This document shows, piece by piece, positions 16,396 through 23,999 of a stretch of 35,171 nucleotides of DNA (positions are counted from its first letter, which is position 1; every line of letters starts with the position of its first letter). Source of the DNA: QHXQ01 sp036389375 (GTDB lineage Bacteria > Acidobacteriota > Blastocatellia > Pyrinomonadales > Pyrinomonadaceae); contig DASVQA010000160.1 of the NCBI GenBank assembly GCA_036389375.1, positions 1 through 35,171 of the forward strand. The letters are read 5' to 3'. The notes under the pieces are model-generated. The model was not told the origin of the DNA. It did no database searches and saw nothing but the letters and a program-made list of their open reading frames with translations. A program made the position numbers and the translations under genes.

Positions 16396-17877
16396 ATGTA
16401 TCGTCTTAAATTGGCATTCAAAGTAATGCTGATCGGCAGCTTGCTGTTAAGCAGCGTGGCGGGCTTGAGCAGTTGCACGGAGCAGACGCCAAACTCAGGT
16501 AATGCCACGTCGCCGGCTAATACTGCGGGCAGTCCGGGCGCTTCGCCGCTTGTCGTCGGCGCAGAGTCGGCGACAGCACCCGCACCTGCGTCCGCGCCCT
16601 GTCAGCCTTTCCCCGTGCCCACGCCGCCTTTTGTCGATGACAAGCTGAGTCCGTGCATTCCCTTTGCTGTGAGTGTGAACGGGACAACCTTTGCGAGCGA
16701 CGTGGCGGGCGCGCAACCAGCCTTCGATGTCTTCTCGTGGCGGTCGTTCGTGGCGCTTAATTGGCCCGCAGAGGGCGGTAAAACTATCGGGCAGGACGGC
16801 GATAATCCGACCGTCTGGGAGACGTATAACGAAAGTTATCAGGTGTTCCAGAGCGACGGCTCGACGCCGCATTGGGGCCCGCCCATCAATGTGCCCGCGC
16901 AGTGCAAGAGCACGGCCGACGCGAGTGGCGGTAACGTGCCCGTCTTTCGCATGGTGTCGAAGGTCTCACAGGAGTTGGGCGGTCTCATCAATAGTGGCAC
17001 TGTGCTCGACGAGAACGGGCAACCGTTTAAGACGGGCCCGCTCGTTGACCGGAACGGCAACTATCTGCGCTTCGCCATCCACATGAACAAGGAGACGTTC
17101 GACTACATTCTGGCCAATAAGCTTTACAACAAGGAAGGGCAGGCGGCTTTTACCGGCCCGGAAGCGGTCTTTCCGGCGGGCGACAATAAAACGGCGCAGG
17201 TCGGCTCAATGGTCATCAAGACTGCGTGGCGCATACTCGACCCGCAGGCGGGCGATAAACCGGAACGCTATCACACGATCAAAGCCTTCGTGTACACACC
17301 CGCATCGAACGATCCACCGGTAGCGGAGAACTGCGCGCTGAAGACGTTGGGGCTGGTGGGCTTCCATATCATGCACAAGACGACGGCCGCGCCGCAATGG
17401 ATCTGGTCAACCTTTGAGCAGGTGGATAATGTGCCCACGCCCGGCGTCGATACGGGCGGTGTGCCCGCGACCTTCTACGATCCCAAGCACCCGGAGCGAA
17501 ATAAAAAACTGAACCAGCCGCCGGACAAGCCCTGGGATCCGAACAAGCAAGCCACGCCGAGCCAGATCACGCGCCTTATCCCGATTGATCAGCCGACGAT
17601 CAAGTTGAATGGGGAGTGGCAGGACTTATTGCGCAAGGTGAACCCCAACTCGGTCTGGCAGTTCTATCAACTCGTCAGCACGCAATGGCCGACGAGCGCC
17701 AAGACGGGCGGCTTCGGCAAGCCCGCGCCGCCCGTTCTCGCCAACGCGACGCTTGAGACTTACACACAACGATCTTCAAGCTGCATCGCGTGTCATAAGA
17801 ACGCCACGATGACCAACAGCAAGCCGGGCGACTTCAGTTATCTGCTTCAGCGTGCCCAGCCGGAGAAAAAGCAATGA
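16396..17877 (+). CDS. Lipoprotein mono-haem cytochrome c, electron acceptor of the GMC dehydrogenase
   Basis: The N-terminus has a lipoprotein signal (MLIGSLLLSSVAGLSSC, lipid-bearing C27), then a Pro/Ala/Ser-rich linker. A large middle region (about 90-430; FDVFSWRSFVALNWP, GLVGFHIMHKTTAAPQWIW) is unlike small class I cytochromes. One haem-binding motif, CIACH, lies near the C-terminus at 463-467, with nearby methionine (ATM) as a possible axial ligand. It should carry electrons from the flavoprotein to the respiratory chain at the outer face of a membrane. Its stop overlaps the next start (ATGA), so the genes are translationally coupled. The role is inferred from the operon. Confidence 0.75.
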   Translation: MYRLKLAFKVMLIGSLLLSSVAGLSSCTEQTPNSGNATSPANTAGSPGASPLVVGAESATAPAPASAPCQPFPVPTPPFVDDKLSPCIPFAVSVNGTTFASDVAGAQPAFDVFSWRSFVALNWPAEGGKTIGQDGDNPTVWETYNESYQVFQSDGSTPHWGPPINVPAQCKSTADASGGNVPVFRMVSKVSQELGGLINSGTVLDENGQPFKTGPLVDRNGNYLRFAIHMNKETFDYILANKLYNKEGQAAFTGPEAVFPAGDNKTAQVGSMVIKTAWRILDPQAGDKPERYHTIKAFVYTPASNDPPVAENCALKTLGLVGFHIMHKTTAAPQWIWSTFEQVDNVPTPGVDTGGVPATFYDPKHPERNKKLNQPPDKPWDPNKQATPSQITRLIPIDQPTIKLNGEWQDLLRKVNPNSVWQFYQLVSTQWPTSAKTGGFGKPAPPVLANATLETYTQRSSSCIACHKNATMTNSKPGDFSYLLQRAQPEKKQ

Positions 17878-18461
17878 AGGTTGAAGAGTATCTGCCCAAC
17901 TTCGTCGGCCTCTCGGCCATCATGACCGGCTACGACGCCAACGTGCTCGCCCCGAAGATCGATCCGCTTGAAGACAACAGCATCGCGCAACAGTACCTGC
18001 GGCTGATGCTCGCTAAGGCCGATAATGAACTCTTCCTGGCGGTGCTTTCGCTCTTCGGCAATATCCGCGCCGCTTTCCCCCTCGCGCAGCAAGACCCCTG
18101 GAGTTGGACGGCCGACACCGCGCAGCAGGTGAGTCAACAGGTCGAGGCGCAGATCATGATTGACGACGACATGGCGAGCATGCTGCGCCGGCTCGTCCGC
18201 CTCTGGTATCTGGCCACGTGGTACACGAACGAACCGCCGGACGGCGATGGGCAGGTTGTCTCCGAGGAGGCCTACAAGCAGGGCCTCGCGTGGCCCACAT
18301 TTCAGGCGCACCCGATGGGTTACAGCGAGTTGGACTTCGGCTACTGGGCCAGCCTGCCGCCGACTGCCGCCACGACGCCGCCTGCGCCGCCCATCCTCAA
18401 CACACAATCCGCCACGCCGCCCGCAACCGAGAGCGGCGGCAAACAGCGCGGCGGAGTTTGA
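17874..18461 (+). CDS. Small subunit of a membrane sugar/alcohol dehydrogenase (GMC partner)
   Basis: The 195-aa protein resembles the small subunits of three-component flavin dehydrogenases such as fructose/sorbitol dehydrogenase: FVGLSAIMTGYDAN at the start and, near the C-terminus, LWYLATWYTNE, VSEEAYKQGLAWPTFQAHP and GYSELDFGYWA. In known enzymes the small subunit is needed for export and folding of the flavoprotein, which it carries through the Tat route. No twin-arginine signal is visible here, which is odd. The Pro/Ala-rich tail (about 160-195) is probably disordered. Confidence 0.72.
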   Translation: MKVEEYLPNFVGLSAIMTGYDANVLAPKIDPLEDNSIAQQYLRLMLAKADNELFLAVLSLFGNIRAAFPLAQQDPWSWTADTAQQVSQQVEAQIMIDDDMASMLRRLVRLWYLATWYTNEPPDGDGQVVSEEAYKQGLAWPTFQAHPMGYSELDFGYWASLPPTAATTPPAPPILNTQSATPPATESGGKQRGGV

Positions 18462-18515
18462 TCGGCGCAACCCGCGAGTTTTATCAACTGCATGCTGAAA
18501 AGATGAGGATCGTTC

Positions 18516-20399
18516 ATGGCTGAACAGGACAATTTTGATGTCGTGATCGTCGGGGCCGGCATCGCCGGTGCGCTCGCCGCTTACAAGTTGGCGCAGGCCG
18601 GCAAACGTGTGCTCGTGCTCGACGGCGGCAAACGCATCCCCGATAGTCGTGATGCTTACATGCAGCAATTTTTCCTTGCGATGGCCAAGACGCCGGAAGC
18701 GCCTTACCCGAACGATAAGAACAACCCTGTGCCCCTCTCGCTCGACATCGGCAACTGGAAGACGGAAGCCACCCTTGAGCAAAACTTGCCGAACTATCAA
18801 CCGAAAGGCTACTTCATCCAGAAGGGGCCGCTCCCCTTCAGCAGCACCTACGAACGCGCGGCCGGCGGCACGACATGGCACTGGCTCGGTACGTCCTTGC
18901 GCCTGCTGCCCAACGATTTCAAACTCCAGACGACCTACGGGCACGGCGTTGATTGGCCCATCAGCTACGACGATCTGGAACCTTTCTATTGCGAAGCCGA
19001 GCAGGAGATCGGTGTCGCCGCCAGCACCACGAATCAGGGCTATCACGGCATCACGTTCGGGCAAGACCCGCGCCAGCCCGGTCAGCCTTACCAGTATCCG
19101 ATGCCAGAGATTCCGCCCTCCTATCTCGATCAGCAACTCGCGCAAGCTATCAATGGCTTGCAACTCGAAGATCAGCCCGTTACCGTCACGCCGACGCCGC
19201 AGGGGCGCAACTCCGCGCCCTATGACGAGCGCCGCGTCTGCGCCGGCAACACCAACTGCATCCCGATCTGCCCCATCCAGGCCAAGTACGACGCCAGCAT
19301 CCACGTCGCCAAGGCCGCCCAACTCGGCGCGCAGTTGATGTATCGCACCGTCGCCGATAAGGTTTTGATCGACTCGGCGACCGGCCTTGTCAGCGGCATA
19401 CACTACATTCAATACACCGACGCCAATCTGCCGATGAACGGATCAACCGCAGGCGCGTTCACGGAAGGCGTCGTGACGGCGAAGCTCTACGTCATCGCCG
19501 CGCACGCCGTCGAGACGGCGAAACTGCTGTTGAACTCGCGCACGGACAATCAGGGCCTCACCGGCGGCGTCGCCAACAGCAGCGATCAAGTCGGGCGCAA
19601 CCTGATGGATCATCCGATCCAACTCAACTACACGCTCGTGCCCAACCCGCTCTATCCTTTTCGCGGGCCGCTTTCGACCTCCGGCATAGAATCCCTGCGC
19701 GACGGCCCGTTTCGGAAACAGCACGCCGCGTTCCGCATAGAGATCGGCAACGAGGGCTGGAACTGGGCGACCGGCGACCCCTACACGACCGTCAACGCCT
19801 TCATCTCGCCCGGCCATAATTCGATCTCCGGCCCAAACCACACCGTACAGGGTGGTCTCTTCGGCACAGCCTTGAAGAACGCCGTCAACGGTTTCATCAC
19901 GCGCGAGTTCAGACTCGGCGCGCTGGTCGAACAGTTGCCGAACAGCAGCAACCGCGTGCAGCCTTCCAGCCAGTACGTTGACGGGCTTGGCATCCCGCGC
20001 CCTGAGCTCACCTACGATCTGGACGATTACACAAAGGCCGGTTACGTCGCCGCGCGCAAGACCGCGCTGGCGATCTTCGAGAAACTCGGTGCGCCGGATT
20101 TAACTTACGTGGACGAGACCAACACGAGCGCCTTCAAGTTTGCCGACCCGGCTGATCCGCAAGGGCCGGCGCAGACCTTCATGCTCTACGGCGCAGGTCA
20201 TTTGATGGGCACTTATCGCATGGGCGCAGAGCGCAGCACGTCAGTAGTCGGGCCCGATCAACGCGCGCACGATCACGCCAACCTGTTCCTGCTCGGCAGC
20301 GGCGTCTTCCCGACGACCGGCACGGCCAACCCGACGCTGACCATCGCCGCGCTCGCTCTGCGGGGCGCGGCCTCCATGCTCAAGGAACTGAACTTATGA
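18516..20399 (+). CDS. GMC-family FAD-dependent oxidoreductase (large subunit)
   Basis: The N-terminus has the FAD-binding Rossmann motif VVIVGAGIAGALAAYKLAQAG and a terminal acidic strand (VLVLDGG). The family region AAGGTTWHWLGTSLRL follows. The C-terminus has GAGHLMGTYRMG with the conserved histidine and GSGVFPTTGTANPTLTIAAL with the conserved asparagine. Three cysteines at 242, 248 and 252 (VCAGNTNCIPICPIQAKYD) resemble the cysteine cluster region of FAD glucose/fructose dehydrogenases that holds an iron-sulfur centre. It probably oxidises a sugar or alcohol and passes electrons to the cytochrome c two genes upstream. The substrate is unknown. Confidence 0.9.
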   Translation: MAEQDNFDVVIVGAGIAGALAAYKLAQAGKRVLVLDGGKRIPDSRDAYMQQFFLAMAKTPEAPYPNDKNNPVPLSLDIGNWKTEATLEQNLPNYQPKGYFIQKGPLPFSSTYERAAGGTTWHWLGTSLRLLPNDFKLQTTYGHGVDWPISYDDLEPFYCEAEQEIGVAASTTNQGYHGITFGQDPRQPGQPYQYPMPEIPPSYLDQQLAQAINGLQLEDQPVTVTPTPQGRNSAPYDERRVCAGNTNCIPICPIQAKYDASIHVAKAAQLGAQLMYRTVADKVLIDSATGLVSGIHYIQYTDANLPMNGSTAGAFTEGVVTAKLYVIAAHAVETAKLLLNSRTDNQGLTGGVANSSDQVGRNLMDHPIQLNYTLVPNPLYPFRGPLSTSGIESLRDGPFRKQHAAFRIEIGNEGWNWATGDPYTTVNAFISPGHNSISGPNHTVQGGLFGTALKNAVNGFITREFRLGALVEQLPNSSNRVQPSSQYVDGLGIPRPELTYDLDDYTKAGYVAARKTALAIFEKLGAPDLTYVDETNTSAFKFADPADPQGPAQTFMLYGAGHLMGTYRMGAERSTSVVGPDQRAHDHANLFLLGSGVFPTTGTANPTLTIAALALRGAASMLKELNL

Positions 20400-20448
20400 T
20401 CGCGGCCCGCGCTTAAAGCCTGTTCGCCTTAAGTCGTCAAGGAGCAAC

Positions 20449-21435
20449 ATGAGTAAAGTTAAGCCCCCGGCCAAGCCGCCCGTGCTCGACCCGAACGAGC
20501 CGTTGGCGCAGTATTGGAACAAGCCCGTCTCGCAACTGGTTGCGCTCGCGGATACGCCGATTGCGCCCGAAGAACAAGAGCGCCACAGAATCTATTGCCT
20601 GTTGCTCATGGCGCTCATCGTGCATTTCTATAACGGGAACAAGCATGGGCAGGAGGGCACGTATCCGGGGCGCGCGCAGCAGCGCCGGCCGAATGGGCTT
20701 TATCAGGGTGGGCAGTATCTAGGTCATAACATCGCCTGTCTCGCGGTTGACGGCGACGGCTTTATCATTGATTTCGATTTCAACCACAACGAACTCTTCA
20801 GCAGTTCGGTCGAGCACGCCGAATCTCGTCTCGTCCGGCGCATCTTCAGCTTGACGCAACTCTACGACGACCGGATCGTGCGCCACCCCGACGACCCGCC
20901 CAGAGATGCCAACTACCTCAACGTGCTGAGCAAGGTTGTGATCTACACGTCGCTGGAATCGTGCGCGCAATGCTCCGGCATCATGGCGCTCGGCAAGGTG
21001 AAATCCGTCGTCTATCTACAGAGCGACCCCGGTCAATACTGCGTCGGCAACATCATGTATAACCTGACGACCGATGCCTTGCGCGCCCCGCTGCCCGTTT
21101 CGGCCGATAAGATCGGGTTTAAGTATTTCGCCGATCTCAACAGTCGTTATCGGCAGTTTTTCGCCAACGCGGGGCAAGAACCTTTCTACGTGGGCGCATC
21201 TGGCACAGACAATAGCAGTTCCATCACGTCGTTTCTCTGCACCGACGCGGCGCTCGATATTTACAAGGCGGCCAGCGCCGAGTTCAAAATCCTCAAACTC
21301 GCATATCCCGATTACAAGCCGGGCGGCGACAGCGGCAAGAAGACGCTGGTTAACCGCAAAGCCTTAGCGGGCGCAAAGAATTTCCTTGATTATGCGGCCA
21401 CGCTCGGCAAGCGCGGCACACCGCACAAACTCTAG
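20449..21435 (+). CDS. Cytidine-deaminase-fold protein in the GMC operon
   Basis: Two zinc-site motifs of the deaminase superfamily are visible: H123-A-E125 (VEHAESRLVRR) and C172-x2-C175 (YTSLESCAQCSGIMALGKV). The usual proline before the first cysteine is serine. The fold fits: a strand (NIACLAVDGDGFIIDFDF) before HAE and VKSVVYLQSD after the CxxC helix. About 120 N-terminal and 130 C-terminal residues flank the core and make it much longer than cytidine or tRNA deaminases (about 130-160). It starts 49 bases after the GMC gene with a good AAGGAG site. Substrate and role are unknown; the combination with a flavin dehydrogenase is unusual. Confidence 0.72.
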   Translation: MSKVKPPAKPPVLDPNEPLAQYWNKPVSQLVALADTPIAPEEQERHRIYCLLLMALIVHFYNGNKHGQEGTYPGRAQQRRPNGLYQGGQYLGHNIACLAVDGDGFIIDFDFNHNELFSSSVEHAESRLVRRIFSLTQLYDDRIVRHPDDPPRDANYLNVLSKVVIYTSLESCAQCSGIMALGKVKSVVYLQSDPGQYCVGNIMYNLTTDALRAPLPVSADKIGFKYFADLNSRYRQFFANAGQEPFYVGASGTDNSSSITSFLCTDAALDIYKAASAEFKILKLAYPDYKPGGDSGKKTLVNRKALAGAKNFLDYAATLGKRGTPHKL

Positions 21436-21459
21436 CTCGTCCGGCTGCTCCATCGCACA

Positions 21460-22011
21460 TCAGAACAAGCCGAACCAGCGCGTCGCGTTGAGGAGTTCGC
21501 CGCCTAAGAACGAGAGCAGATTGGCGACGATGATGACGGCGAAGCTGCGCACCTTTGTCTGCGTGCGCGCGTCCAGCTTGCGGTGAAACGCCAGCCAAAA
21601 GAGCGCGCACTCGGCAACGGGCGCGAACGTCTCCGCGACCAGCAGGTAGCGGCTGCGCGGCGACGAGGCGAACAGCACGGGCAAGACCAGAACGACGATT
21701 GGATAAGTACAAGCGGTGAGCCACAGGCCCGCGCAGAAGCGTTGGCGGAAGCTTAGTTGTCTGGGTAGCCCGGCGAGCAGGACGGGCGTCTCAATCGCCA
21801 CCGAGAGCAGATAACCGGCGGGCAGGAACAGCCATAGTTCGCTCGGCCGCGAGGTCGTCACGGTCGGCTCAAGCGCCGCGTCGAAGCCAAACGCGTTACC
21901 GCCGGCCAACATGATGGCGAGCGCCGGCCACAGACCGCGTGCGCAAGCGAGTGCGACCGATTGACGTAAGTGGTCACCGCGCATGCGCGCCCGCTTGAAT
22001 TTGCGTTGCAT
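21460..22011 (-). CDS. Integral membrane protein of unknown function
   Basis: A small protein with about four or five hydrophobic segments (LWPALAIMLAGGNAF, LWLFLPAGYLLSVAIETPVLL, TACTYPIVVLVLPVLF, FAVIIVANLLSFLGGELL). It is the last gene of a minus-strand unit with the next two genes. ATG 22011 is chosen; a TTG three bases after the upstream stop (22044) is possible and would couple the genes. No family was recognised. Confidence 0.55.
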   Translation of the reverse strand: MQRKFKRARMRGDHLRQSVALACARGLWPALAIMLAGGNAFGFDAALEPTVTTSRPSELWLFLPAGYLLSVAIETPVLLAGLPRQLSFRQRFCAGLWLTACTYPIVVLVLPVLFASSPRSRYLLVAETFAPVAECALFWLAFHRKLDARTQTKVRSFAVIIVANLLSFLGGELLNATRWFGLF

Positions 22012-22047
22012 GCTATTTAGACGTGTCGGCAATTTGCGCCCCAAGGC

Positions 22048-23076
22048 TCACAACAGGCGAATGAGAAACGGCGCTTCGGCTAAGACGTGGGCCATGGCGC
22101 AGGTGAAATAGATGTCACGCGTCGTCGTGTAATCAATAGTGAAACCGGCCCAGAGCGCGAGTACCGCAAAGATGCCAAGCACCAGCGCCGCCCGCACGAT
22201 GCGCGCCAGACCCGCGCCCCGCGTCGCCAGCGGAATTTTATCCGCCCGCCACCCGCCCGCGCCCAAACTCACGACCGGCATCAGCACGAGCCACACGCCG
22301 TAGTGCAGCGTCTCTAAAAAGACGTGCGTGGCGACGAGCAAATGCGTGGATACGCCGGGCAGCAGCCCCGCGCCCGCGTGCTGTGCGATGCGCCATGCGA
22401 GGGCATCACCACTGGCGGGCAGGTCGGGCGTGTGCGCGAGTTGCAGCCAGAGCAGCGCCAGCATGAGCGGCAGCGCCGCGAGACATAAGTGATAGGCTTT
22501 CCGCCACTGCGGGCGCGTGCGTTTTAGTTGGCGGTCGAGAAACCACAGCGCAACCAACGGATGTAGATAAACGAGCGCCAGACTGCACCACACCGGCGCG
22601 GCCCACGCGCCCGCGCACAATAAAAGTGCGACGGCGAAGGCCCAAGACCAATCGCGCCGCCCCCGCGTCTGTCGCCCGCGCAGATAGACGAGCGTTGCGA
22701 GCCACAGCAACAGCAGCGTGTTCCAGAGCGCGATGCTCACCGTCCACGCCGTCTCGTTCAAATACCACGATTGGCCGAGAGCGTAGAGCAGCACGTAAGC
22801 CGTCGTCAGCAGCAGCACACCGCCTAGCGCCGTCATGTAGAAAAGTTTCGACCTGCCCCAGCGCGCGGGCATGCGCGTGAGAAAGTAGCGAAACTCCACC
22901 AGATTGTGCGGGCCGGCGAAGAGAAAGACGGTGGCGATTGACAGTTGGAGCGGCTGCCAGCCGATAAGGAGCGCGGCGACGAGGCAGAAGCCCAAGCACG
23001 CGATGGCAAACGGCGTGGCGCGCACGTACGTGCGTGTCCTGCGTGCGAGCGTTAAGTTGCCAGCGAGCTGTTGCAT
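22048..23076 (-). CDS. Polytopic membrane protein of unknown function, His/Glu-rich motifs
   Basis: The 342-aa protein has about eight to nine membrane segments. Conserved-looking polar motifs lie at or inside them: FLFAGPHNLVEFRYFLTRMP, VATHVFLETLHYGVWL and YFTCAMAHVLAEAPFLIRLL. Such histidine and glutamate pairs in membrane helices suggest a metal-dependent enzyme, somewhat in the manner of membrane di-iron or Brp/Blh-type oxygenases, but I cannot assign it. It lies between two other membrane genes with gaps of 17 and a few bases. Confidence 0.6.
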   Translation of the reverse strand: MQQLAGNLTLARRTRTYVRATPFAIACLGFCLVAALLIGWQPLQLSIATVFLFAGPHNLVEFRYFLTRMPARWGRSKLFYMTALGGVLLLTTAYVLLYALGQSWYLNETAWTVSIALWNTLLLLWLATLVYLRGRQTRGRRDWSWAFAVALLLCAGAWAAPVWCSLALVYLHPLVALWFLDRQLKRTRPQWRKAYHLCLAALPLMLALLWLQLAHTPDLPASGDALAWRIAQHAGAGLLPGVSTHLLVATHVFLETLHYGVWLVLMPVVSLGAGGWRADKIPLATRGAGLARIVRAALVLGIFAVLALWAGFTIDYTTTRDIYFTCAMAHVLAEAPFLIRLL

Positions 23077-23093
23077 GGGTGGAAGCGCGCGCT

Positions 23094-23678
23094 CTATTTG
23101 CCCGCTTGCGGCGGTAAGACGAGGGTGATGAAATCGCCGCCCTCGACAAGCTCGACCTTGACTTGGCCATAGACGCCGTAAGGGATCGCTTCAGGCGTCA
23201 GAATCTTCGAGGTCAAAGAGCGCGCGACGGGCGGCGGGCCGGCATTGGCATAGACGATGCTCGCGGTCGCACCGCCCGCAACGGCAAGCAAGGCGACGCC
23301 GAGCGCGGCGCTCGTCAATTTATTTGTCGGCCTGCGCGCGCGCACGAACCACACGCCGCCGAACGCAAAAGCTAACGAGAGAAAAAGACCGGCCATCGCA
23401 GTCTGCGCTGCGCCGAGCGTGAAGCCGCGCGCGGTCGTGGCGGCGGACTGTGCGTCGTTGCCGGCCAGCCCCGCGCGCATCTGTTCCCAGACGGCGCGCG
23501 GGATCAACAGCCGGGCTTCCTTCGCGCGCGGGTTTGGCTCGATCCGCATCGGCGTCGAGATGTGCGCCTCGCGCTGCGGCTTAGGCTCATCTCTTGGTCT
23601 GGGCACGTCGGCGCGGGCCGGGACGAGCGCCGTTAGTAGCAGCGCAGCGAGCGCGAAAATTTTAAGCCAGCTTCTCAT
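23094..23678 (-). CDS. Exported membrane-anchored protein of unknown function
   Basis: The protein starts with a signal peptide (FALAALLLTALVPARA, cleavage about residue 23), then a charged, proline-rich region (VPRPRDEPKPQRE) and a helix (RLLIPRAVWEQMRAGL). Two membrane segments follow (GLFLSLAFAFGGVWFV and AALGVALLAVAGGATASIVY), then a C-terminal beta domain (VYGQVKVELVEGGDFITLVLP). I chose ATG 23678 because the signal peptide begins there. It is the first gene of the three-gene membrane unit. The stretch to 23999 has no gene. Confidence 0.6.
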   Translation of the reverse strand: MRSWLKIFALAALLLTALVPARADVPRPRDEPKPQREAHISTPMRIEPNPRAKEARLLIPRAVWEQMRAGLAGNDAQSAATTARGFTLGAAQTAMAGLFLSLAFAFGGVWFVRARRPTNKLTSAALGVALLAVAGGATASIVYANAGPPPVARSLTSKILTPEAIPYGVYGQVKVELVEGGDFITLVLPPQAGK

Positions 23679-23889
23679 TGTTTCAGCCTCCGAAGATTTG
23701 TCTGAAGATGTTTTGTCTGCCGCAACGAGGGCGTGACCGAAGCGGGCGACCACGATGGCGTTTGCAAGCCGCGCGCATTGTAGAGCCTCGCGCCCGCTAC
23801 GCCAACCGGGTTTCTTTGCGGTACAACCGGCCCGTCAGCAGTTTCGGCGGCGTCGCAAACTACGTAAGCCCGGCCCGCACAGGATTGCC

Positions 23890-23977
23890 GAGCCGCGCAA
23901 GGCACATGAACCGACACGAAGAGGGCGTAGGTTTTGCCAGTCCTTGTTCGTGTCTGTTCCTCTGTCTTGCGCGGCTC
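23890..23977. repeat. 31-bp imperfect inverted repeat downstream of the beta-propeller gene
   Basis: Bases 23890-23920 and 23947-23977 match as inverted copies at 27 of 31 positions, separated by 26 bases. The outer 12 (GAGCCGCGCAAG) and inner 8 (GACACGAA) are perfect. It lies 22 bases after the stop of the minus-strand propeller gene, so it may end or protect that transcript, or be a REP/MITE-type repeat. There is no T tract. Confidence 0.75.
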
Positions 23978-23999
23978 ATACTCTCACCTGTCGCTCGCT

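Noticed and set aside
16068..16409. 113-aa ORF upstream of the cytochrome gene
   Set aside because: Composition is not protein-like, it overlaps the real start, and it has no ribosome site.
17847..19412. 521-aa minus-strand ORF
   Set aside because: It is antisense to the GMC and small-subunit genes; long antisense frames are common in this GC-rich DNA.
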